Source of the DNA: Sulfurovum sp.
Lineage (GTDB): Bacteria; Campylobacterota; Campylobacteria; Campylobacterales; Sulfurovaceae
DNA length: 8,058 nucleotides
Direction of reading: 5' to 3'
Assembly: GCA_020721385.1 (NCBI GenBank)
Contig: DYMW01000067.1
Location: 1-8,058 of the forward strand
Shown: positions 1 to 5,852 of the stretch, piece after piece
Layout: every line of letters starts with the position of its first letter
Numbering within the stretch: the stretch's first letter is position 1
The notes under the pieces: model-generated
The model's database searches: none
Seen by the model: the letters and a program-made list of their open reading frames with translations, nothing else
Told to the model about the DNA's origin: nothing
Program-made: the position numbers and the translations under genes

Positions 1-477
1 CAGTCCCATTAGAACAACAATTGTCAGTAATCCTCCTGCAATACCTGCAAGTACATCATCACCCATGACACCGAGTCCACCTTTTACTTTTCGGTCAATA
101 AGACCAATGGTAGAGGGTTTCCAAATATCAAAGAGTCTAAAGGCTAAAAACGAACCAACAATAGCCATTTCATGAGCATACAGATAGGTCATGGTTTGAG
201 CTGTGGAAAGTGCCAACATAAGGGCTATCCACATTCCTGATACTTCATCAATGACAATGCTTTTATCATCATGACTTCCAGTGGCTTTTTCATATTTGTT
301 GATTTCAAAAATTCCAATAATGGTAATGGCAAGGGTGAGCATAAAGAGTGTCTCCATGGGGAAAAACTCTAAAACAATAAGCCCTACAATAAGGGCTGCA
401 AAACTTCCTACAGTTCCAGGGGCTTTTGGGCTTAGACCTGTACCGAAAAAGGTGATAAAAAGTCTGTTTAAATTCAT
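1..477 (-). CDS. pgpA: Phosphatidylglycerophosphatase A (3' end cut by window edge)
   Basis: This inner-membrane phosphatase dephosphorylates phosphatidylglycerophosphate to phosphatidylglycerol. I read 159 residues from the ATG at 477 with no stop before position 1, so the gene is open at its C-terminus; PgpA proteins are usually about 155-170 residues, so little is missing. The N-terminal GTGLSPKAPGTVGS motif (residues 12-25), the acidic VIDEVSGMWIAL segment (about 75-86), the FRLFDIWKP segment (about 103-111) and KGGLGVMGDDVLAG (about 122-135) are all characteristic of the family. Hydrophobic stretches at about 26-38, 44-57, 83-100 and 132-158 would be membrane segments. It is the last visible gene of the ispDF operon, starting 17 bp after the sat-like stop. 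A GGAG lies about 11 nt before the ATG, a rather long spacing. The same order, with pgpA after the Sat-like gene, is what I recall for C. jejuni. Confidence 0.93.
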   Translation of the reverse strand, partial: MNLNRLFITFFGTGLSPKAPGTVGSFAALIVGLIVLEFFPMETLFMLTLAITIIGIFEINKYEKATGSHDDKSIVIDEVSGMWIALMLALSTAQTMTYLYAHEMAIVGSFLAFRLFDIWKPSTIGLIDRKVKGGLGVMGDDVLAGIAGGLLTIVVLMGL

Positions 478-494
478 CGGTTATTGTACTCCGT

Positions 495-1688
495 TTATGT
501 CAATGATGTGGTCTGATAAAGACCCATAAGTTGAATATAAAAATCCTCTTCGCTATGCTCTTCCATCAATCCAACATTGGGCATTAGTGCATCATATATG
601 GCTTGTAAATGGCTAAAACGGTTAGGGTAGAGAGCCGATAAAATACTTGCTGAAACTTCTCTTCTTACCAAAACACTTGGTGGCATCATTCCTTCTTGAA
701 TCAATTGTAAAATTGATGGCGAATGGTAGTGTATATGGTGGTGTTGTCCATGAGGACAGGTGGTGGTACTGACCAAGGTTCGACACTTGTTACAATAGAC
801 ATATTGCTCTACGGTATTGACTTCAATTTTAATTCCTTTGGTGGTATCAAAAATAGAATTTAGATGATTATGGTCATAATATAACCCCAATCCAGCATGA
901 TTTTTACCAATAACCAAACGGGTACATCCATAGTTTTTGGCAACAAGTGCATCTAAGACCAATTCATTGTATCCTGCAAAAATATACGAGTTCTCCAAAG
1001 GAACAACAATAATTTTATTGGGTGGAACAAAATTTTCAATAAAGGTCATGAGTGCTTCATAGCGAATATCGTAGCGTAGTCCATTGGTTTCATTGAACGG
1101 TTTTAATAAAAAAAGTACCACCATATCAGATTGGTCAAGGGCTTGACGTATCATTCTTTCATGGGCACGGTTTAAAGGATTGGCTGCCAACATTAAGGCA
1201 GATATGCTTTTAGCATTCTGTTCTTTAATCATGTTTTCAACCATTTTTTTGGTTCCTGCAATCAAAGGATAGTTGACATGATACTCTCCTGTGACCGCCA
1301 TACTACCCAATCGATCAATGGTCTTTTTAACCCCTGGATGCGAAACATCTGAAGTTCCATAGATACACTGTAATCGCTCTTCTGGGTCAATGGTAAAAGT
1401 CTCTTGGACGGTTAGTTCACCCACAACACGGTGTTCATGAATCAAATCAACAATATCACCTTGGTTTAAGCTTTTGATACATGTTTCATTTTTAATTCCT
1501 TTGGGTGCCAATAGAAAAGGAAACGGATAAGGAACACCTTTATACATTTTTGTTTCACTGACTTCAATTGCTTCAGCTTCACTCATGAGTTTGGTTACAG
1601 GAGCAATAAGCCCCTCTTGAACCAACGCCAGTGTAGAGAGAGCTTCTGCGTCAATATAGAGCTGCTTATTTCTTTTTGAAGATGCCAT
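495..1688 (-). CDS. Sulfate adenylyltransferase-like protein with altered active-site motifs
   Basis: The 397-residue protein has the whole ATP-sulfurylase fold layout: an N-terminal PUA-like domain (about 1-165, with the family segment YGTSDVSHPGV at 110-120), a nucleotidyltransferase domain, and a Cys/His cluster (C299-x2-C302-x8-C311, then H313 and H316-318) like the zinc site of some bacterial enzymes. The catalytic signatures are changed. The usual Q-T-R-N-P-x-H-x-x-H reads L167-A-A-N-P-L-N-R-A-H176, losing the sulfate-binding Gln and Arg and the first His. GRDHAG reads GKNHAG (261-266), and the SGT signature is HSP. The fold assignment is firm, but sulfate + ATP to APS activity is doubtful; a different nucleotidyltransferase or a binding role is possible. 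The ATG at 1688 overlaps the regulator gene's end by 23 bp and has an AGGA about 7 nt upstream. It looks like the counterpart of C. jejuni Cj1609, which is annotated as a putative sulfate adenylyltransferase. Confidence 0.85.
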   Translation of the reverse strand: MASSKRNKQLYIDAEALSTLALVQEGLIAPVTKLMSEAEAIEVSETKMYKGVPYPFPFLLAPKGIKNETCIKSLNQGDIVDLIHEHRVVGELTVQETFTIDPEERLQCIYGTSDVSHPGVKKTIDRLGSMAVTGEYHVNYPLIAGTKKMVENMIKEQNAKSISALMLAANPLNRAHERMIRQALDQSDMVVLFLLKPFNETNGLRYDIRYEALMTFIENFVPPNKIIVVPLENSYIFAGYNELVLDALVAKNYGCTRLVIGKNHAGLGLYYDHNHLNSIFDTTKGIKIEVNTVEQYVYCNKCRTLVSTTTCPHGQHHHIHYHSPSILQLIQEGMMPPSVLVRREVSASILSALYPNRFSHLQAIYDALMPNVGLMEEHSEEDFYIQLMGLYQTTSLT

Positions 1689-2550
1689 ATTTTTTCCTTT
1701 TTTCCCATAAACTTTTTCTTGAAATACCTAATTTTTTGGACAGTTCTGTATCGGGGAACTGATATTGAAAGTTGTTAACAATAAATTTAACATAATCATC
1801 AATGGTTAAAATTTCGTTTTGGTCATAGAGTTTATTGTCTGTATTTATCTCTATGGATTTATAGGGTGTTTCAACCTCTGAGGTTGTCGAAATAATAAAC
1901 TCACGATGTTTCAATAACTCAAAGAGTTGTTCTCTTTCAGTTTTTTTTAGTGTTTGTAGATCAGAGATGTAGAGAATATGCTTTGGATTGGCATTCTCTA
2001 TTTTTGTTTTCCATTCTTTTGAATTTAGGGGAACAAAAATTAAAACTCTATCTTTAAGTTTAGCATATTCAAATGCAAGTTTATCAATAAGCTTTACATA
2101 ATTTGTCAAAATAACAAGAGGTGTAGAGATTTTGTCTATATCGTCATCGGTTTGAATATCTTGAAGCAGATATTCATTGTACTCTTTATAAAGATTTTTA
2201 TATTTTCTAAGGGTTTGATACTCTCTGTAGTGTTCAATTTTACGTTGAAGCTCTTCAATCATAAAGGGTTTAACAATATAATCATTCGCACCCAATTTTA
2301 AGGGAGCCGATACGGTGTCATTATTAATATACGAAACCATTAAAATGATAATTTTGTCTTTATACTTGGTAATCAGAGGATTAAAGCTTTGCCCTGGTAA
2401 ATTGGTAGAGAGGAGATAGGCATCTCCTGTACTTTTTCCCATTGCTTCTTTGATAGAGGAATAAACTTCGGTTTCATATCCAGCTTGATTTAGTTTTGTT
2501 GAGATGCTTTGAGCCAAATAGAGCTCATTTTCAATTATGGTAATTTTCAT
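1666..2550 (-). CDS. HP1021/Cj1608-family atypical (orphan) response regulator
   Basis: This is a 294-residue transcription regulator with an N-terminal receiver domain (about 1-115), a central region (about 120-240) and a C-terminal Fis-type helix-turn-helix (about 268-290, ELSKKLGISRKSLWEKRKKYGI). The receiver lacks the phosphoacceptor Asp: the strand that should end in Asp reads AYLLS48. The acidic pair is reduced to E7-N8, while S73 and K94 (YIVKPF) are kept. It therefore probably works without phosphorylation, as known for H. pylori HP1021, a redox-responsive regulator that also binds oriC. Homologues with the same locus exist in C. jejuni. I chose the ATG at 2550 because it forms an ATGA overlap with the ispDF stop and has a GGA 7 nt upstream; a TTG at 2562 would add only four residues. 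No sensor kinase gene is adjacent, consistent with an orphan. The central region may be a decayed NtrC-type AAA+ domain. Confidence 0.9.
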   Translation of the reverse strand: MKITIIENELYLAQSISTKLNQAGYETEVYSSIKEAMGKSTGDAYLLSTNLPGQSFNPLITKYKDKIIILMVSYINNDTVSAPLKLGANDYIVKPFMIEELQRKIEHYREYQTLRKYKNLYKEYNEYLLQDIQTDDDIDKISTPLVILTNYVKLIDKLAFEYAKLKDRVLIFVPLNSKEWKTKIENANPKHILYISDLQTLKKTEREQLFELLKHREFIISTTSEVETPYKSIEINTDNKLYDQNEILTIDDYVKFIVNNFQYQFPDTELSKKLGISRKSLWEKRKKYGIFKKK

Positions 2551-3668
2551 TGTTGTGTCCAATCATAATAATATAGTGTGGCAACCGCTTCAACCGCTAC
2601 GCCCTCTTTTCGTCCAATCCAACCCAGTTTTTCAGCAGTGGTGGCTTTTATATTGACAAGATTCGGGGTTAAGTTTAATAGCTTTGCTAAATTAAACCGC
2701 ATGGCTTTTTTGTAGGTGAGCAATCGTGGAGTTTGGGCAATAATGGTTAAATCCACATTGCCAATAACATACCCAAGGTCACGTAACCTACGAACCGTAT
2801 CGTTTAAAAGTTCACTAGAATCGGCTCCTTTATAGTCGTCGGAAGTATCGGGATAAAATTCACCAATGTCACCCAATCCTCCAGCCCCAAGCAATGCATC
2901 AATAATCGCATGAATGGCTACATCGCCATCGCTATGGGCTTTAAATCCAAATGGTGAATCGATGTGTATGCCACAAAGCATCATCGGTTTTCCCTCTTCA
3001 AAAGGATGAATATCAATTCCAAATCCTATCAATGCTTGGGTTGAAGGTTTTTTGATACACGGAAGTTTTTTTAAATCTTCAACGGTGGTGAGTTTATGTG
3101 CCGTAGGTGAACCCTCTACAAAAATAATCTCTCCCCCTTGTGAAGCAATGGCTGAACTGTCATCGGTAAACTCTTGATTGCCTAAGAGTGCTTTTTTCAA
3201 AGTAGGCGTACAAGAGAGTTGTGGTGTTTGGATAATTTGTGTCTTTTCTCTGTCAATGGGTTGTTGATTAAAGTAAAGGGTATCCACAACTTTGAGTGTA
3301 GGAACGACACAACTCATGCTTTTTTTTGCAGAAATGACACGCTCAATCATCGCAATATCAAGACAACAACGGGCAATATCTGAGACCAGTACAAAAGGAG
3401 TTGTTACCACTTCTAGTGCATTGCGTAGAGATGCCTGACGCGTTGAACCTCCTTCTATAAAACGATGGTTTGAAAAGTTGGACATACTTTGTATATCCTC
3501 TTTGGAGGATACAATGATGGTCTCTTTGAAGGGATACAGTGATTCAAAATTATGGGCAACTTGCAACCACAAAGGTTGCTTGTCACTCCATAACCACTGC
3601 TTTTTAGGAGGTAGTTTAAATCGTGAGGCTGAACCCGCCCCCAAAAGTATCAGTGTGATGTCTGACAA
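2547..3668 (-). CDS. ispDF: Bifunctional IspD/IspF enzyme of the MEP isoprenoid pathway
   Basis: This 373-residue cytoplasmic fusion catalyses two non-consecutive steps of the MEP pathway: MEP cytidylyltransferase (IspD) and MEcPP synthase (IspF). The IspD half (about 1-205) has the nucleotide-binding LGAGSASRF (9-17) and PPKKQW, STRQASLRNAL (75-85), the SDIAR segment (96-100), QTPQ (147-150) and TTVEDL. The IspF half (about 214-373) has GFGIDIHPF with metal ligands D219 and H221, HSDGDVAIH with H253, DALLGAGGLGDIGEFYPD, and KATTAEKLGWIGRKEGVAVEA. The fusion is typical of Campylobacterota and some Alphaproteobacteria. There is no upstream in-frame ATG before a stop codon, and the start is a TTG preceded at 5 nt by AAAGGAG, which fixes it well. 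It leads the operon with the atypical regulator, overlapping it by ATGA. Confidence 0.95.
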   Translation of the reverse strand: MSDITLILLGAGSASRFKLPPKKQWLWSDKQPLWLQVAHNFESLYPFKETIIVSSKEDIQSMSNFSNHRFIEGGSTRQASLRNALEVVTTPFVLVSDIARCCLDIAMIERVISAKKSMSCVVPTLKVVDTLYFNQQPIDREKTQIIQTPQLSCTPTLKKALLGNQEFTDDSSAIASQGGEIIFVEGSPTAHKLTTVEDLKKLPCIKKPSTQALIGFGIDIHPFEEGKPMMLCGIHIDSPFGFKAHSDGDVAIHAIIDALLGAGGLGDIGEFYPDTSDDYKGADSSELLNDTVRRLRDLGYVIGNVDLTIIAQTPRLLTYKKAMRFNLAKLLNLTPNLVNIKATTAEKLGWIGRKEGVAVEAVATLYYYDWTQQ

Positions 3669-3673
3669 TAGAA

Positions 3674-3680
3674 CTCCTTT
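3674..3680 (-). promoter_or_regulatory. Strong Shine-Dalgarno deciding the TTG start of ispDF
   Basis: On the minus strand AAAGGAG is followed by five bases and then TTG. No ATG or GTG start is available between this site and the in-frame stop at 3702-3704, so this ribosome-binding site is the main evidence that ispDF begins with TTG at 3668. Confidence 0.8.
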
Positions 3681-3690
3681 TAAATTTTTA

Positions 3691-3743
3691 GTGTAACGAG
3701 ATTATACATGGGTAACCTTTAGTAACACTTTAAGTATGTTACT
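3691..3743. promoter_or_regulatory. Cluster of HP1021-box-like sites over the ispDF promoter
   Basis: Four GTTAC cores lie within about 50 bp. TGTTACT on the plus strand at 3737-3743 and TGTTACT on the minus strand at 3721-3727 form a perfect 7-bp inverted repeat with a 9-bp spacer. Both match the H. pylori HP1021 consensus TGTTWCW exactly. CGTTACA (minus, 3692-3698) has one mismatch and sits near the predicted transcription start. GGTTACC (minus, 3711-3717) has two mismatches and lies in the promoter spacer. Because the second gene of this operon encodes an HP1021-type regulator, I infer autoregulation; the sites overlap the -35, spacer and +1 regions, which suggests repression. Alternatively, the inverted repeat followed by six T on the plus strand could be a weak terminator, but no plus-strand gene precedes it. 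Confidence 0.6.
3701..3706 (-). promoter_or_regulatory. Predicted -10 element of the ispDF–regulator–sat-like–pgpA operon
   Basis: A perfect TATAAT lies on the minus strand, 32 bases before the ispDF TTG start. A TG directly precedes it, without the extra base of a true extended -10. No TTGACA-like -35 is present at 16-18 bp; the position holds AGTGTT, which overlaps a GTTAC-core site. Weak or absent -35 boxes are usual in Campylobacterota sigma-70 promoters. Transcription would start near 3694. Confidence 0.65.
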
Positions 3744-3770
3744 TTTTTACACTCAAAATATTAAAAAAAT

Positions 3771-4586
3771 TTATTTAAACTGATGCCAAAAAGGTGTTCC
3801 TATCACAGGTGTTGAAGGAGAAGCAAATTCACGTTGTTGCATTACTCCTGCTTCATACCCCAAACGTCCTGCTGTTATGGCATATTTAAAAGCATTTGCC
3901 ATTTTTACAGGGTCCCCAGCCAATGCAATGGCAGAGTTGAGTAAAACCCCATCATACCCCAATTCCATGGCTTTGGTGGCGTGTGAGGGTTTACCAATTC
4001 CTGCATCGACAATGAGTTTGAGTTTTGGAAACTGTTTTCTTATGGCAGTTAGGTTGTCAGGATTCATAAGCCCTTTTCCTGAACCAATCATGGAACCCCA
4101 AGGCATAAGAATATTGCACCCCACATCCGCCAATCGTTTGGCAACCACCAAGTCGTCTGTGGTATAAGGAAACACTTCAAATCCCTCTTTTATTAATATC
4201 TCTGCAGCTTTTACCGTTTCAAATGGATCAGGTTGTAGGTTGTATTGGTCACCGATGACTTCAAGTTTTATCCAATTGGTTCCAAAAACTTCACGTGCCA
4301 TTTGTGCGGTGGTAATCGCCTCTTTTGCCGAGTGACATCCTGCGGTGTTGGGCAAGACGTTGATGTTTAACGATTTAATAATGTTCCAAAAGCTGTTGCC
4401 TGCTTTACCATTATTATTGTTGTCACCAGCGGATTGACGACGCAAGGAGACGGTTACGATCTGTGCTTCTGATATTTTAATTGCCTCTTCCATATTGGCA
4501 GGATTTGGATAAAGGGCTGAACCAATGAGCAGTCTACTGTTTAGAGTCTTTCCACCAATTTCCCATGTATTGTTATTGTTGTTCAT
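3771..4586 (-). CDS. thiG: Thiazole synthase ThiG
   Basis: ThiG condenses DXP, dehydroglycine and ThiS-thiocarboxylate into the thiazole phosphate of thiamine in the cytoplasm. The TIM-barrel signatures are present: LLIGSALYPNP (19-29), VLPNTAGC (77-84), GTNWIKLEV with the Schiff-base lysine K107, EVFPYTTDD, LMPWGSMIGSG (160-170; most relatives read MPLGAPIGSG), VDAGIGKPSHA and a phosphate-binding LLNSAIA. At 271 residues it is slightly longer than most ThiG (about 255-265). The extra length comes from an Asn tract at 2-6, a GDNNNNGKAG insertion at 54-63 and a C-terminal tail ending ASPSTPVIGTPFWHQFK. The ATG at 4586 lies one base after the thiS stop, with AAGGAGGT at 4 nt upstream. It is the last gene of the thi operon; no GC-rich terminator follows, only a T-run, so read-through toward ispDF is possible. 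Confidence 0.95.
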   Translation of the reverse strand: MNNNNNTWEIGGKTLNSRLLIGSALYPNPANMEEAIKISEAQIVTVSLRRQSAGDNNNNGKAGNSFWNIIKSLNINVLPNTAGCHSAKEAITTAQMAREVFGTNWIKLEVIGDQYNLQPDPFETVKAAEILIKEGFEVFPYTTDDLVVAKRLADVGCNILMPWGSMIGSGKGLMNPDNLTAIRKQFPKLKLIVDAGIGKPSHATKAMELGYDGVLLNSAIALAGDPVKMANAFKYAITAGRLGYEAGVMQQREFASPSTPVIGTPFWHQFK

Positions 4587-4587
4587 C

Positions 4588-4791
4588 TCAACCTCCTTGT
4601 ACGGGTGTAAGTATATCTATGGTGTCACCATTTTCTATAATGGTTGTCTCATACGATTTGATGGCTACAAACGTTGTGTTAACAGCCACAGCAAAACCTT
4701 GGGTTGTATAGTTTAAAGCCACGATGAGCTCTTTGACATTTAAACCCTCTTTTACCTCTTTTATTTCGCCGTTTACGCTTATGGTTATCAT
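4588..4791 (-). CDS. thiS: Sulfur-carrier protein ThiS
   Basis: This is a 67-residue ubiquitin-fold sulfur carrier, the usual size for ThiS. Its C-terminal glycine is adenylated by ThiF and converted to a thiocarboxylate that donates sulfur to ThiG. Visible signatures are MITISVNGE at the start (beta-grasp strand), the hydrophobic LNVKELIVALN helix, FAVAVNTTFV, the IIENGDTIDILTPVQGG segment, and the terminal Gly66-Gly67. The ATG at 4791 overlaps the thiO stop as ATGA (4788-4791), which points to coupled translation. The activating enzyme ThiF is not in this window and must be supplied elsewhere if the pathway is complete. Confidence 0.95.
   Translation of the reverse strand: MITISVNGEIKEVKEGLNVKELIVALNYTTQGFAVAVNTTFVAIKSYETTIIENGDTIDILTPVQGG
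4591..4598 (-). promoter_or_regulatory. thiG Shine-Dalgarno embedded in the thiS Gly-Gly codons
   Basis: AAGGAGGT on the minus strand is close to a full complement of the 16S rRNA 3' end and ends 4 nt before the thiG ATG. The GGA and GGT of this motif are also the last two codons of thiS, encoding its essential C-terminal Gly-Gly. Confidence 0.85.
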
Positions 4792-5816
4792 TTGAATATT
4801 CCTTCATTTAACGCTTGTTCAACAATAGCAGGAGCCATTAAGTACCCGTGTCGATAAAGTCCATTGATGCGTGTAAGTTTATCGCTGTTCTCTATTTTGG
4901 GTAAATTGTCTTTAAGCGTTGGTCGACAGTTGGTGACCATATTGACAATTCGAGCTTCTCCAAAACCTGAATGCACCGAGTAGACCGCCGATAAGAGTTC
5001 CAAACTTGAACGCACCGACATGGGGCTTTTGTCTTCACTCTCTATTTCCGTTGCTCCAATAATATAACGGTTATTAGGACGTGGTACAATATAAATCTTA
5101 TATCGAGGATGCAACATTCGTGTAGGTCGTGTTATCTTAACTTCAGATGTTTCCAACCAAAAAACTTCACCACGAACGCCTCTTAGATTTTCCATTTGTA
5201 CATTTGCACCTAAACCACGTGCATCAAAAACCCAATCATAGCGTTCACTTTGATTACCAAAGTAGAGCATTCCCTCTTCTACTTTGTCAACGGTGGTATT
5301 TTGATGCCATGTTACATGAGGATGAGCCAAAAGATAGTCACTCGAAGTTTTCATAAATACTTGAGCATCTACTTGTCCCTCGTGTGGAAGATAGAACCCT
5401 TTGGTGTGTTGAGCCAAATCAGGTTCCAGCTCCATGATTTCGGCTTGGTTTAATCGTTTAATTTTTGAGGCTTCGGCAACTTTAGATTGCAGTGTTTCAA
5501 TAAAGTGTTCGAGTTCATTTGCATCTTGAGGGTGTGCGGTGATAATGCTTCCCTTTTGTTGAAAACTTTCCATAATGCCCAGTTGTTCTAAAAGTGATGG
5601 CCAAAGCTCAATAGAGCGTTGACCAATGTCAAATATAATCGATTCGGCACTCTCCAACTCGGCAAACACGGCCAACATTCCTGCTGCTGTAATCCCTGCT
5701 GCTTCTTCTCCATAGGCTGTGTCACTGTCGTATAGGGTGATGTTGTACCCTTTTTTTAAGAGGTTGAGTGCCAACACTCTTCCTACCAATCCTGCCCCTG
5801 CTATTGCTATGTTCAT
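4788..5816 (-). CDS. thiO: Glycine oxidase ThiO (FAD-dependent)
   Basis: ThiO oxidises glycine with O2 to dehydroglycine (iminoacetate), the two-carbon/nitrogen unit of the thiazole ring. The 342-residue protein is of the D-amino-acid-oxidase family. It has an N-terminal FAD-binding IAGAGLVGRVLALNL (4-18), the second-strand acidic YDSD (29-32), AAGITAAGML (39-48), a substrate domain with GEVFWLE and YKIYIVPRPNNRYIIGATE, and a C-terminal NCRPTLKDNLP and GLYRHGYLMAPAI. R298 and R322 in the last two motifs correspond to the carboxylate-binding arginines of Bacillus glycine oxidase. The start at 5816 has AAGGA at about 5-6 nt. It lies 36 bp after thiC and between thiC and thiS, which supports thiamine function over general amine oxidation. 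An oxygen-using ThiO, rather than the radical enzyme ThiH, suggests oxygen availability. Confidence 0.92.
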   Translation of the reverse strand: MNIAIAGAGLVGRVLALNLLKKGYNITLYDSDTAYGEEAAGITAAGMLAVFAELESAESIIFDIGQRSIELWPSLLEQLGIMESFQQKGSIITAHPQDANELEHFIETLQSKVAEASKIKRLNQAEIMELEPDLAQHTKGFYLPHEGQVDAQVFMKTSSDYLLAHPHVTWHQNTTVDKVEEGMLYFGNQSERYDWVFDARGLGANVQMENLRGVRGEVFWLETSEVKITRPTRMLHPRYKIYIVPRPNNRYIIGATEIESEDKSPMSVRSSLELLSAVYSVHSGFGEARIVNMVTNCRPTLKDNLPKIENSDKLTRINGLYRHGYLMAPAIVEQALNEGIFK

Positions 5817-5852
5817 AATTTTCCTTTTATTTTTTTCATTCCTACAGATTTT

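Noticed and set aside
281..529. Plus-strand open frame of 82 codons over the pgpA start
   Set aside because: It lies antisense to the clearly recognisable PgpA N-terminus and shows no family motif of its own.
3721..3749. Inverted repeat followed by six T on the plus strand, resembling an intrinsic terminator
   Set aside because: The stem is AT-rich and only 7 bp, and there is no plus-strand gene to terminate. On the minus strand it is not followed by T. Regulator sites explain it better.
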